Source: Terriglobales bacterium
GTDB lineage: Bacteria > Acidobacteriota > Terriglobia > Terriglobales > Acidobacteriaceae
DNA: 64,000 bases
Reading direction: 5' to 3'
Assembly: GCA_035764005.1 (NCBI GenBank)
Contig: DASTZZ010000115.1
Coordinates: 1-64,000, forward strand
Part shown: one piece after another, positions 7,630 to 16,810 of the stretch
Layout: each line of letters starts with the position of its first letter
How positions within the stretch are numbered: the first letter of the stretch is position 1
The notes under the pieces: model-generated
Seen by the model: the letters and a program-made list of their open reading frames with translations, nothing else
What the model was told of the DNA's origin: nothing
The model's database searches: none
Made by a program: the position numbers and the translations under genes

Positions 7630-8694
7630 CTATTTATTAATATCCTCCTTCGCCTCCAACCTCTTAACCAGCCGATCGAACGCTGACTTGTAGATATCCG
7701 GCGCGTCGGTTACTGCAAGCTTCATCTCTTTTACTGCGCCGTCGTAGTCTCCTTTTGCTACGGCGAGGCGGGCTGCATCCGAGTGCGAGATCCACTCATT
7801 TGGATATTTCTTCACGTTCGTGCGGAAGAGTTCGAGGGCTTCATCCTGCTTGCCCTGGAACTGGAGCTGGCGGGCGTAGGAATGAAGCTGGATGGCATTG
7901 GCGCTGTCGAGCGCTTTGGCGCGGACGACTTTCGCTTCGTCGTTCTTGCCCATGGCATCGAGGATCTGAGATTTCGTCAGCAGATTGTCGAATCGGGATT
8001 CGAGCTGGATCGAGTGGTTCGAGTAATCGAGCGCCTCTGGCAGATCGACCTTCTCCGCGAGCAGATAGCTGGCGGCTTCGTCCCAACTCTCCCAGATGTA
8101 TTGCGAGCCTGTACGCAGCTGCGATTTGAGATCGGCTTCGACGATGTCGTGCACGGGGACGGTGACCCGGAATGGAACCGCCACTTTTTCCCAGCGCAGA
8201 GTGACAAGCGTTGAGTCGGGCTTCACGTCGTCGAAGTCATAGGTGAGCGCTTCATGAAATTCGCTCGGCTGCGGCTTCACGGTGACCCGCAGTGCGTCTT
8301 CATCCTGCTTGTAGGAGAAGCTGCCCCAGGAGGTCGCCGCTTTCGAGAAGATCACCGTCCATTCATTCTCGTTCGGGATCATGTGCAAGCCATAAACGCC
8401 CTTAGCCAGGGGCTTGCCTTCGACGGAGACGGAATCGGTAAATTCGATAATGGTGTTTTCGTTTGCACCGGCGCGCCAGACTTGTCCGTAGGGAACGAGC
8501 TTGCCCCATATCTGCCGGTTGTTGACCAGCGGACGGCTATAGTTCACGGAGATGTCGGTGATGCCGATGCGCTGCGTCACCAGCGCATGCTGGCTGGGCC
8601 GGGGCAGGTTCAGGATGCTTTGAGCGTGCGATTGCGACGCAATCAACAGCAATGCGCCGGTCGCAAGAAATGCGAGCAGCATTCGCTTCTTCAT
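7630..8694 (-). CDS. Secreted DUF2911 protein with C-terminal TPR-like repeats
   Basis: 354 residues. A signal peptide (KKRMLLAFLATGALLLIASQ, cleavage near SHAQ) is followed by a DUF2911 domain, seen in NYSRPLVNNRQIWGKLVPYG, VWRAGANENTIIEF and KGVYGLHMIP. The last third is helical and TPR-like (AKALDSANAIQLHSYARQL, NEWISHSDAARLAVAKGDYD). The function of DUF2911 is unknown, and the family is common in Acidobacteriota and Bacteroidetes. GGAGG ten bases upstream supports the start. It is a single gene between two repeats. Confidence 0.85.
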   Translation of the reverse strand: MKKRMLLAFLATGALLLIASQSHAQSILNLPRPSQHALVTQRIGITDISVNYSRPLVNNRQIWGKLVPYGQVWRAGANENTIIEFTDSVSVEGKPLAKGVYGLHMIPNENEWTVIFSKAATSWGSFSYKQDEDALRVTVKPQPSEFHEALTYDFDDVKPDSTLVTLRWEKVAVPFRVTVPVHDIVEADLKSQLRTGSQYIWESWDEAASYLLAEKVDLPEALDYSNHSIQLESRFDNLLTKSQILDAMGKNDEAKVVRAKALDSANAIQLHSYARQLQFQGKQDEALELFRTNVKKYPNEWISHSDAARLAVAKGDYDGAVKEMKLAVTDAPDIYKSAFDRLVKRLEAKEDINK

Positions 8695-8880
8695 GTGTGA
8701 TTAGCCTCCGCGATTGGACGTGGAGATACTCGCGCCGTGAGCGGAGTTGGTGGGTGAAGTGCGACGGCTTGTCCCAGGATTTTTGAGCTGCATGGAGCAT
8801 TTGTGGCTGCGTTCTCGCACCAATAGAATGCGAAGGAACTGCTCGATGACCGGATTACTCCAGTTCGAAGTCAAAACACG

Positions 8881-8979
8881 ACGCGGATTTCGCGGACGCT
8901 TCGCGCGCGGATCACGCGGATACCAAAACTCACTTACATCGACATTAATCCGCGACCGAAGGTTCCGCGAAATCCGCGT
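8881..8979. repeat. Inverted repeat with 16-bp perfect arms
   Basis: ACGCGGATTTCGCGGA at 8881-8896 is exactly complementary to TCCGCGAAATCCGCGT at 8964-8979. The loop contains further CGCGGAT units. It lies in the 306-base gap before lpxB, which holds no gene. A related CGGATTGCACGGA repeat lies at 19504-19590. Confidence 0.65.
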
Positions 8980-9000
8980 CAGGTTTTCTGTTCCTACGGC

Positions 9001-10158
9001 ATGACCCAGTCACCCCTCCGCATTCTGATCTCCGCCGGGGAAGCTTCCGGCGAGAACTACGGCGCCATGCTCATGGCCCAACTGCGCAAGCTTACAGATC
9101 GCGACATTCAGTTCTTCGGAGTCGGCGGGGAGAAGATGCGCGCTGCCGGATTCGACACGATTGTCGATTCGGGAAAAGTGGCTGCGGTTGGTATCACGGA
9201 AGTCATCAAGCATGTCGCGACGATCTACCGTGAGTTTTTTCGCACCGTAGCAGCCGCCCGAGAACGAAGGCCGGATGCTGCCGTGCTGATCGACTTTCCC
9301 GACTTCAACCTGCGCCTCGCAGGCAAGCTGCACGACATGGGCGTGCCCGTTGTGTACTTCGTCTCTCCACAGCTTTGGGCATGGAAGCAGCGGCGAATCT
9401 GGCGGGTGAAGAAGTTTGTCGATCGCATGCTTGTGATCTTCCCTTTCGAGCAGGACTATTACCGTGAGCGTGGCGTGGACGCCGAGTACGTCGGTCATCC
9501 GCTGGCAGATCTCGCTCCACCACAGATTCCCCGCGAGGTCTTTGCGCGCGAGCATGGGCTTGATCCGGCGAAGCACTGGATCGCTCTGCTGCCGGGCAGC
9601 AGGAAGAAAGAAGTCTTATTGAATCTGCCGGTGATGATCGAGGCTGCGGCGAAATTGGGCAGTGAATATGAATATCTGGTTCCAGTAGCAAGCACGTTGT
9701 CGCACGAGTGGATGAAACAGCAGATCGGGTCAGCGCCCGTTCATCTCGTTTTGGATGCGCGGGCTGCGCTGCTTCATGCCCAGGTGTCTGTCGTCGCCAG
9801 CGGAACCGCTACCGTCGAAGCTGCGCTCATTGGGAATCCATTCATCGTTGTTTATCGCGTCAGCGGGTTGAGCTATGCGATCGGTAAACGTCTGGTGAAG
9901 GTGAAGAACTTCGGAATGGTGAATCTGATTGCGGGACGCGAGATCGTCCCAGAGCTGATCCAGGAGAACTTTACGGCAGAGCACGTAATCGAGGAGCTAA
10001 GAAAACTGATCCCCGATGGTCCACCGCGAGAACAAATGCTGCGGGAGCTTAACGGCGTTCAATCGAAGCTGCGTCAGGTGGGGGCTGCAGGTGGAGAAAC
10101 TGCCATTGCACGGGCCGCACATGCTGTGCTGGAGACGATTTCACCCGGCGCGCCTTGA
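9001..10158 (+). CDS. lpxB: Lipid-A-disaccharide synthase
   Basis: A 385-residue GT19 enzyme that joins UDP-2,3-diacylglucosamine and lipid X to lipid A disaccharide at the inner membrane face. ISAGEASGENYGAML at the N terminus, VSPQLWAWKQRRIWRVKKFV, LLPGSRKKEVLLNLP and VASGTATVEAALIGNPFIVVY are family hallmarks. It indicates a Gram-negative envelope with lipopolysaccharide. The other lpx genes are not nearby. The start has no clear ribosome binding site, but the protein begins properly at MTQSPLRILISAGEA. Confidence 0.95.
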   Translation: MTQSPLRILISAGEASGENYGAMLMAQLRKLTDRDIQFFGVGGEKMRAAGFDTIVDSGKVAAVGITEVIKHVATIYREFFRTVAAARERRPDAAVLIDFPDFNLRLAGKLHDMGVPVVYFVSPQLWAWKQRRIWRVKKFVDRMLVIFPFEQDYYRERGVDAEYVGHPLADLAPPQIPREVFAREHGLDPAKHWIALLPGSRKKEVLLNLPVMIEAAAKLGSEYEYLVPVASTLSHEWMKQQIGSAPVHLVLDARAALLHAQVSVVASGTATVEAALIGNPFIVVYRVSGLSYAIGKRLVKVKNFGMVNLIAGREIVPELIQENFTAEHVIEELRKLIPDGPPREQMLRELNGVQSKLRQVGAAGGETAIARAAHAVLETISPGAP

Positions 10159-10448
10159 GCTGAAGATCGGGTCGAGTGCGACGAATAGCTCGCACTCCGA
10201 CCTGGGCCTTTCCGCCTTACTTCCCGGTTGCGATAGAAAGCAGTGAACTCCGTTCACTGTACACGAATATAAAGCGAAAGTAAAGTTCTGACTCCAAGAT
10301 AGAGAAAGCAACACTGAGTAGAAATGAGGTGAATCTCCTTTCGATCGTTGAGGCCTCATTCCCCGCTTCTCCCAGCGCGATAGCCCGGGTGCCATGCCAA
10401 CTCGGCACAAATCATTACTCTTTCCGGAGAATTCATCCCGGTCTGCAC

Positions 10449-10565
10449 TTACGCTGTTATTACGCTGTTAGTTCGCTGTTCTTTTTCGAAAATGTGCGAA
10501 CTGTTGGGCAGAAAACTCGAAGTCGCAAATGTGTACGCTGTTTTTTACGCTGTTAGCAGCGTAAA
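10449..10565. repeat. Cluster of CGCTGTT repeats in a 634-base gene-free gap
   Basis: CGCTGTT occurs at 10452, 10463, 10474, 10536 and 10548, mostly as TACGCTGTTA with 11- to 12-base spacing, and the cluster ends in the hairpin ACGCTG-TTAG-CAGCGT. The rest of the gap (10159-10792) shows no gene; short ORFs there have no family resemblance. Confidence 0.5.
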
Positions 10566-10792
10566 GTGCGCTCCGAGCTGACGCAACTTCCATTTCGTTC
10601 TATGTGTTCTCAGTGCTTCGTGGTGAATGAGCACAGGCGCGAGTTAAACTATTTCTGCACCTCATTCGTTTATAGAATGGAAGTGTCGATTCTCGTAGTG
10701 GGCCGTCCAACCTCTTCCTGTAAAGGTCATTCATCTGCATCTTTTCTGGATGTGCGGAGGCGTCGTACGAGGACGGCTACTGTGGAGCTTCA

Positions 10793-12790
10793 ATGAGTTT
10801 TTCTAGCCGGATGCGCACCGCGCGCATTCCCTATAGCATTCTGCGGCTGCTGATTTCTGCGGCCTTTGTCGCCCTTACTCTTGCCGCCAGCGCTGCCGAG
10901 AAGCCTCGGATCGAGGTCAATGACTACGTAATTGACGCGGACCTCGCGCCCAAAACGCATCACATTACTGCCAAAGCCAAGGTCAAATTCACGGCGCTGG
11001 ACGACATCAGCACCGCCGTATTCGAGCTCAACAATGCCCTTCGCGTCACGCGGGTGACTACCGAAGCCGGCAAGGTTCTGCCAACGGAGCGCGTCACTCA
11101 GGACTACACAGTGCGCGTTTCCCTGCCGGACGGCTTGTCCAAGGGGCAATCGCAAACACTCAATTTCGACTATGAAGGCGTGCTGGCAAACGGCGATGAC
11201 AGTCCTGTGGAAGGCCTGAAACTCGCCTCGATCAATCCCGATACAAGCTACTTGCTCTATGCCGCCCGCTGGTTCCCGATGGTTGGTTACGGTACGAACC
11301 GGTTCACGGCAACTATCAACATTACGGTTCCGGCGTTCTTTTCCGTAATCGGCAGCGGCGCCAAGCCGGGATCGGAGCATCCGGCGTCGGCGGGGAACAA
11401 AACCGCGAGCTTCGTTTGGGACACTCCGAGTTTTCCCGGAACGATCATCGCCGGCACTTTCGTTGAAACCAACGACAGCAATCTAAAAATCTACTTCAAG
11501 CCGAATCACAAGGATTTCGCGCATGCTTACGCCGATACGGCTGCGCGTGAGATTGCATTCTTCTCTGAGATTTATGGGCCAATTTCTACGGCAAATTTGA
11601 GCATCGTCGAGATTCCTGACGACACGGTTCCTTCGGCCTGGGCTCCGCAGATTGCGGCGATTGCTTCGCGGGCCGTAAGCGACAAGGTGAATTACCGACT
11701 GCTCGGCAACGTTCTTGCCCATCAGTGGTGGGGCGCATCGGTGAGTCCCGCGTCGAAGGATGACTTCTGGATTACCGAAGGCGCGGCCCGCGACAGCGAA
11801 GTTCGCTATGTTCAGGAGGCGGCAGGAGAAGCGGGCTTCGAAGAAGCGACCAAAGACATGGCCGTCGGCGCGCTCGCCTACGACAACATCCCGCTCTCGG
11901 GCGTAGGCAAGCTCGATCCGTTTTCGCCGGAGTTCCAATCGCTGGTCACGGACAAAGGCGGAATGATCTTCCACATGCTGCGCTGGCAGCTTGGCGATGC
12001 TGCTTTCGACCGCACCATGAAGTCTCTGGCGCAACAGTATGCGAATAAACCGGTCACTACCGATCAGTTCCGTGCGTTGGCGGAGCAGAACTCAGGCGAG
12101 AAGCTGGGAGCTTTCTTCACCCAGTGGCTCGATGGAACTGGCGCACCTGAATTCAAGAATAAATACACCGTTTATCGGTTAGGAAACAACAAAGGGTTCC
12201 GCATCGTTGGCCAGGTGAATCAGGATCTCGATTTGTTTCGTATGCCCTTGGAAGTGCGAGTCGATACCGACGGCAAAAGCGAGATGAAGCGCATCGATGT
12301 GGTCGGGACCGAATCCACTTATTCAATCGAGACCTTCGGAAAGCCGCGGCGTATTGTCCTCGACCCGAATAACTGGGTGCTCAAGAACTCCCCCGACCTG
12401 CGCGTTCGTGTGGCAATTCTCCGCGGACAACAGCTTGTTGCGCAGGGGGATCTGGCTGAAGCCCTAAAGGAATACCAGAAGGCGCTTGACGCCAACCACA
12501 ATAGCTCGCTGGCGCATTACAGGATTGCTGAGGTCTTCTTCTTGCAGAAGAACTATCAATCAGCGGCAAACTCTTACCGCGAAGCTCTTAACGGCGATGG
12601 CGAGCCGAAATGGACTGAGGTCTGGAGCCATATCCAGCTGGGCAAGATTTTCGACATCACCGACCAGCGGGAGCGTGCCACCAACGAGTACCGCCAGGCA
12701 CTGCAGACGAACGACAACACGCAGGGAGCTCTGGACGAGGCACGTCGGTACCTAAACCAGCCCTATAAGCGAGAAACCGTGGGGCAATAG
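10793..12790 (+). CDS. M1 aminopeptidase-like protein with damaged zinc motif, plus TPR
   Basis: 665 residues: a signal peptide (LRLLISAAFVALTLAASAAE), an M1-type N-terminal beta domain, a gluzincin-like middle domain, and TPR repeats from about residue 545. Where active M1 peptidases have HELAHQWWG, this protein has NVLAHQWWG, so the first zinc histidine and the catalytic glutamate are replaced. The third zinc ligand is kept as the Glu of WITEGAA, 19 residues after the remaining histidine. The GxMEN substrate motif is also not visible. It is probably a non-catalytic secreted or periplasmic relative. GGAG five bases before the ATG supports the start. Confidence 0.8.
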   Translation: MSFSSRMRTARIPYSILRLLISAAFVALTLAASAAEKPRIEVNDYVIDADLAPKTHHITAKAKVKFTALDDISTAVFELNNALRVTRVTTEAGKVLPTERVTQDYTVRVSLPDGLSKGQSQTLNFDYEGVLANGDDSPVEGLKLASINPDTSYLLYAARWFPMVGYGTNRFTATINITVPAFFSVIGSGAKPGSEHPASAGNKTASFVWDTPSFPGTIIAGTFVETNDSNLKIYFKPNHKDFAHAYADTAAREIAFFSEIYGPISTANLSIVEIPDDTVPSAWAPQIAAIASRAVSDKVNYRLLGNVLAHQWWGASVSPASKDDFWITEGAARDSEVRYVQEAAGEAGFEEATKDMAVGALAYDNIPLSGVGKLDPFSPEFQSLVTDKGGMIFHMLRWQLGDAAFDRTMKSLAQQYANKPVTTDQFRALAEQNSGEKLGAFFTQWLDGTGAPEFKNKYTVYRLGNNKGFRIVGQVNQDLDLFRMPLEVRVDTDGKSEMKRIDVVGTESTYSIETFGKPRRIVLDPNNWVLKNSPDLRVRVAILRGQQLVAQGDLAEALKEYQKALDANHNSSLAHYRIAEVFFLQKNYQSAANSYREALNGDGEPKWTEVWSHIQLGKIFDITDQRERATNEYRQALQTNDNTQGALDEARRYLNQPYKRETVGQ

Positions 12791-13004
12791 AGGACGGCGA
12801 CTTGCGCCTGTATCGATTTCGCTCGATTTCGAGCCGGAGTAGCCGTTAAACTAGTCGACATTAGGCAGAGCTGTCCTCCTAATACCCCCGATTTTCAAGC
12901 GATTGCCGGAACGCCACCCCCCGGCGTGGCATCCAATAGATAAAGCGGCTTCTGGTCCATTGAACGTCTCTTCCGGTGGGCTGTGGGCCGATATGGAGCG
13001 AGTC

Positions 13005-13307
13005 GTGAACCAGCGGCTGAAGCAATTGATGAAGGAATTGGGCGAGGCGATTAACGAGTCCCTATCCGAGGCAGAACCGATAGCAGCAGTCATAGGCAAG
13101 ATTAAGGGCGAGGGCTACGACGTATTCCTGGTTTTGGAAGCGACGGTCGGCTTTAACCGGCATGAAGAGGAACAGCCGAAGCCCGAAGTCGTTCGCGCTG
13201 GCAAGGCAGCGAGCGTCAATCCGGAGCTGAAGGTGAATGCTCAAGATTTGCGCTTCCTAAAGTCGCTCCGCATCAGCCTGGACGAGAGTAAAGACCGCGC
13301 AGCTTAG
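13005..13307 (+). CDS. Small conserved-looking protein of unknown function
   Basis: About 100 residues, beginning VNQRLKQLMKELGEAINESL, with a helical N terminus, a GYDVFLVLEATVGFN strand region, and a C-terminal LRFLKSLRISLDES helix. I do not recognise a named domain. The GTG at 13005 has GGAG at 12995-12998. An ATG at 12993 and longer readings back to 12903 have no ribosome binding site. A clear terminator follows at 13331. Coding use is like its neighbours, so I take it as real. Confidence 0.6.
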   Translation: MNQRLKQLMKELGEAINESLSEAEPIAAVIGKIKGEGYDVFLVLEATVGFNRHEEEQPKPEVVRAGKAASVNPELKVNAQDLRFLKSLRISLDESKDRAA

Positions 13308-13330
13308 TTTCACATCAGTGCATTTTTACT

Positions 13331-13354
13331 ACCCGGAGCAGAAGCTCCGGGTTT
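13331..13354 (+). terminator. Rho-independent terminator
   Basis: ACCCGGAGC, a loop AGAA, then GCTCCGGGT followed by TTTCATTT form a nine-base-pair stem with a short T run just after the small unknown gene. Confidence 0.8.
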
Positions 13355-13445
13355 TCATTTGACCTGTTATCATCGTTTGTTTCCGGGCCATCTTCCGGCC
13401 CACCCAGTAGCTCGCAGTACGAACTAGCAACACATCAGAGCACTC

Positions 13446-14699
13446 ATGAAGGACACACTCGGAGTCTTGCTGGCCGGAGGCGCCGGCGAGCGTCTCTTCC
13501 CTCTCACACGCGACCGCGCCAAGCCCGCCGTGACCTTCGGGGGCAACTACCGCATCATCGACGTCACATTGTCGAACTGCATCAACTCCGACCTTCGCAA
13601 GGTCTACATCCTCACGCAATACAAAGCGCTGTCTCTGAATCGCCACATTCGTGAAGGCTGGGGCACCATCGTGGCCAGCGAGCTTGGCGAATTCATCGAA
13701 ATCCTCCCACCGATGAAGCGCGTGAGTGAGAACTGGTATATGGGCACAGCCGATGCGGTGTATCAGAACATCTACTCGATCGGCAGCGAGCAGCCGAAGT
13801 ACGTAATGATTCTCTCCGGCGACCACATCTACAAGATGAACTATGACCTGATGATGCGTCAGCATCTCGACGCCGGAGCCGACGTGACGCTGGCGACCAT
13901 CTTGATCGATCCATCAGAGTCTTCCCGTTTTGGAGTTGTGGATGTCGATCGAAGCGCACGCGTCATCGGCTTTGAGGAGAAGCCTAAGACCACGCAGCTC
14001 CGCTCGCCGTTCAACGCAAACATGTGCTCCGGATCCATGGGCGTTTATCTCTTCAACACTGACGTGCTGCTGCCCGCGCTGCTCAAAGATGCTGAGGATC
14101 CCGATTCATCTCACGACTTCGGCCATGACATACTGCCGAAACTCCTCCAGGAATATCGAGTCTACGCTTTCAATTTCATCGACGAAAATAAGAAAGAAGC
14201 TCTTTACTGGCGCGACGTGGGAACGCTCGACGCCTACTACGACGCCAACATGGACTGTGTAGCCGTCTCGCCGGTGTTTAACCTGTACGACAAAGCGTGG
14301 CCGATCCGTACGCATCAGCGGCAGTATCCGCCGGCAAAATTCGTCTTCAGCGAGCCCGGACGCACCGGCATGGCGGTGGATTCGGTTGTATCCTCCGGCT
14401 GCATCGTTTCGGGAGCAACAGTTCGCAAGAGCGTGCTCTCGCCGGATGTGCGCGTGAACTCCTATGCCGAAGTGGAATCGTGCATCGTCTTCTCGCACGT
14501 GAATATCGGACGCCATTGCCGCATCCGCCGCGCGATCATCGATCGCGACGTCCACATTCCAGAAGGCAGCGTAATCGGCTACGATATAGAAGAAGATCGA
14601 CGCAACTACTTCGTCACCGACACTGGAATTACCGTCGTGACACGCGACTACTCACTTTTCGAGTCACCGGTAGCAGTCGATTACTTCACCTCAGAATGA
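13446..14699 (+). CDS. glgC: Glucose-1-phosphate adenylyltransferase
   Basis: A 417-residue ADP-glucose pyrophosphorylase, the first committed step of glycogen synthesis. LAGGAGERLFPLTRDRAKPAV is the nucleotide-binding signature, with DVTLSNCINS, GTADAVYQN, LSGDHIYKMNY and FEEKP following. The C terminus is a left-handed beta helix (GATVRKSVLSPDVRVNSYAE). glgA and glgB are not adjacent. The stop overlaps the start of a small membrane protein gene. Confidence 0.95.
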   Translation: MKDTLGVLLAGGAGERLFPLTRDRAKPAVTFGGNYRIIDVTLSNCINSDLRKVYILTQYKALSLNRHIREGWGTIVASELGEFIEILPPMKRVSENWYMGTADAVYQNIYSIGSEQPKYVMILSGDHIYKMNYDLMMRQHLDAGADVTLATILIDPSESSRFGVVDVDRSARVIGFEEKPKTTQLRSPFNANMCSGSMGVYLFNTDVLLPALLKDAEDPDSSHDFGHDILPKLLQEYRVYAFNFIDENKKEALYWRDVGTLDAYYDANMDCVAVSPVFNLYDKAWPIRTHQRQYPPAKFVFSEPGRTGMAVDSVVSSGCIVSGATVRKSVLSPDVRVNSYAEVESCIVFSHVNIGRHCRIRRAIIDRDVHIPEGSVIGYDIEEDRRNYFVTDTGITVVTRDYSLFESPVAVDYFTSE

Positions 14700-14965
14700 T
14701 GTTGCAGCGCTTCCTGAATTCCCGCACACCTTCGATCATTTGCATGTTGGCTTTCGCGGCAAGTTGCCTGATTTTCTGCTACGAGCTGATGAGCGCCCGC
14801 GATACCGGCCAGGTTTCTCCGGAACTTCTGCGCAAGTTGATCGCCTGGGGCGCGATTGCGATCTTGTGGATGTTCGCGTTTTGTCTCTGCCTGATGCGGG
14901 TCACACGCTATCGCCGCAGCCTTCCTGAGGAGCCGCGTCGAACCCGTTCGGCCCAGTGGGTATAG
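14696..14965 (+). CDS. Small two-helix membrane protein coupled to glgC
   Basis: 89 residues starting MMLQRFLNSRTPS, with two predicted membrane helices (SIICMLAFAASCLIFCYELM and KLIAWGAIAILWMFAFCLCL) and a basic tail RRSLPEEPRRTRS. Its ATG overlaps the glgC TGA (ATGA), which suggests translational coupling. I know no family for it. The function is unknown, and the link to glycogen metabolism rests on position only. Confidence 0.6.
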   Translation: MMLQRFLNSRTPSIICMLAFAASCLIFCYELMSARDTGQVSPELLRKLIAWGAIAILWMFAFCLCLMRVTRYRRSLPEEPRRTRSAQWV

Positions 14966-15075
14966 TGAGCCGGCAAGATTCTGCTGTAAATTACTGAAAA
15001 ATGACGAGAAACACAGATCAGGAGTTGTCGATTCCCTTGCCTTTCGACCGTCGTATTTATGGAAGGGGAGATTGA

Positions 15076-15435
15076 ATGCGCTATATGTTTCTCGTGTACT
15101 CGGTCGAAAGGCCCGACGTCGATCCTGCGATGCTGCAATCTGTCGCGGAGCAGCATCGCAAGGTGATGGCTGAAGCAGCCCAACGCGGCGTCTTCGAAAG
15201 CGCGGAGCCGCTTAAACCAACCACAACCGCTACGACGGTGCGTGCCTGTGACGGAGAGCCGCAGCTGCTGGATGGCCCATTCGCCGAGACGAAAGAGCAA
15301 CTCGCAGGCTACTACATCCTCAACTGCAAAGATCTGGACGATGCCATTGAGTGGGCAAAGAAGATTCCCAGCGGCTGCAAGGGCGGTGAGGGCTGTATCG
15401 AGATTCGTCCGCTCCACGAGGGCTTAGCACACTAG
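15076..15435 (+). CDS. YCII/DGPF-family protein
   Basis: A 119-residue YCII-related protein. The opening MRYMFLVYSVE and the motif LLDGPFAETKEQLAGYYIL are typical of the DGPF group. GGGGAG at 15065-15070 supports the start. It ends immediately before the sigma factor gene with no spacer, and this pairing is the standard neighbourhood of ECF42 sigma factors. The biochemical role is unknown; the fold resembles small ferredoxin-like dimers. Confidence 0.85.
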   Translation: MRYMFLVYSVERPDVDPAMLQSVAEQHRKVMAEAAQRGVFESAEPLKPTTTATTVRACDGEPQLLDGPFAETKEQLAGYYILNCKDLDDAIEWAKKIPSGCKGGEGCIEIRPLHEGLAH

Positions 15436-16722
15436 ATGGACGCGCGGCTGGCGGCCGAAACGGTTTTTCGCGAGGAGTCGGGCAAAATCATCGCCAGTCT
15501 CATTCGCGTATCCGGTTCGTTCGACCGAGCCGAAGACGCAACGCAGGAAGCCTTCGCCGCCGCCCTGACCACTTGGCCCAAGGCGGGAATTCCCACGAAT
15601 CCGGCCGCGTGGTTGATGACTGCCGCTCATCGCAAGCTGATCGACCAGGTCCGCCGCGATCGTACCGTTCGCGACAAAGAAGATGCGGTCCGATACGAGA
15701 TCGAAGCCTTCGCCCCTTCCAGCGAGCCAGACCTCGAAGACGAACCCATGCACCTTCCCGACGACCGCCTGCGACTGATCTTCACCTGCTGCCATCCCGC
15801 GCTCAATCGCGAAGGGCAGGTCGCGCTCACGTTGAGAACACTGGGCGGGTTAACCACGCCCGAGATCGCAAAAGCCTTTCTCCTTCCCGAACCGACACTC
15901 GCGCAAAGACTCGTTCGCGCAAAACGCAAGATTCAGGAAGCGCACATTCCTTATGAGGTACCGCCACCTGAGAGTCTTCCCGATAGGCTCGCATCAGTGC
16001 AGGCCGTAATCTATCTCATCTTCAATGAAGGCTACGTGGCCGCTTCTGGAGAAAAACTAATTCGTACCGACCTTTGCGCAGAGGCGATCCGCCTCGGTCG
16101 CGTTCTCCGGGAACTCATGCCGAAGGAACCGGAGAATCTGGGGTTGTTAGCTCTCATGCTGCTTCATGATTCGCGCCGTCCAGCACGCACGCGCGATGGC
16201 AAACTCGTCACCCTCGAAGAGCAAAACAGATCGCTTTGGGAACAGAACGAAATCGCCGAAGGTCTAGCAATTTTGGATGAGGCATGGAAGCTGCGCCAGA
16301 TCGGGCCATATCAGCTACAGGCCGCCATCAGCGCTCTTCATTCCTCCGCAAAAACGTCGGCGGAAACGGATTGGGCACAGATCGTCGCTCTATACGGCAA
16401 GCTGCTCGAGCTGAACCCCTCGCCGATCATTGCACTGAATCAAGCTGTGGCAATCGCGATGAGCAGCGGATTCGAAGAAGGGCTGAAAAGAATCGATGCG
16501 CTTGGAAAATCAGGAGAACTGAAAAATTACTATCTGCTGCACGCTGCGCGAGCCGATCTTCTTCGACGCTTGCAGCGTCCCGCCGAAGCTGCCGAGGCAT
16601 ATCGCAATGCTCTTGAACTTGCCACAAACGAAATCGAACGCGCTTTCCTGATAGACCGCTTGGACGCCGTGGAAGCAAAACTTCCACCACGGAGCCACGG
16701 AGCACACGGAGAAATTTCTTAG
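15436..16722 (+). CDS. ECF sigma factor, ECF42-like with C-terminal TPR extension
   Basis: 428 residues. Sigma region 2 covers roughly residues 10-75 ([39 protein letters not shown]), and region 4 covers 110-170 ([21 protein letters not shown]). A long helical C-terminal domain follows ([37 protein letters not shown]), as in ECF42. There is no anti-sigma gene; in this group control is thought to lie in the C-terminal part. The ATG directly follows the YCII stop. The last codons ([10 protein letters not shown]) are made by an intergenic repeat, so the natural C terminus has been replaced or extended. Confidence 0.88.
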   Translation: MDARLAAETVFREESGKIIASLIRVSGSFDRAEDATQEAFAAALTTWPKAGIPTNPAAWLMTAAHRKLIDQVRRDRTVRDKEDAVRYEIEAFAPSSEPDLEDEPMHLPDDRLRLIFTCCHPALNREGQVALTLRTLGGLTTPEIAKAFLLPEPTLAQRLVRAKRKIQEAHIPYEVPPPESLPDRLASVQAVIYLIFNEGYVAASGEKLIRTDLCAEAIRLGRVLRELMPKEPENLGLLALMLLHDSRRPARTRDGKLVTLEEQNRSLWEQNEIAEGLAILDEAWKLRQIGPYQLQAAISALHSSAKTSAETDWAQIVALYGKLLELNPSPIIALNQAVAIAMSSGFEEGLKRIDALGKSGELKNYYLLHAARADLLRRLQRPAEAAEAYRNALELATNEIERAFLIDRLDAVEAKLPPRSHGAHGEIS

Positions 16723-16765
16723 CTCTTGCTGGTTCCACTCTCCGTCTCCTCCGTGGCTTCGTGGT
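16684..16765. repeat. Inverted repeat overlapping the sigma factor 3' end
   Basis: ACCACGGAGCCACGGAG on the left pairs with CTCCGTGGCTTCGTGGT on the right with one mismatch. The left arm lies inside the last codons of the sigma gene. The pattern of short CACGGAG units resembles the CACGAAGG repeats elsewhere in the window. It may terminate the YCII-sigma transcript. Confidence 0.6.
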
Positions 16766-16810
16766 AAATAAAGCTGTTATTATGCCGCCGCTGTTCCATT
16801 CATCACATCC

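Noticed and set aside
13364-13395. TTGACC as a -35 box for glgC
   Set aside because: No acceptable -10 box at 16-18 bases; TATCAT is too close.
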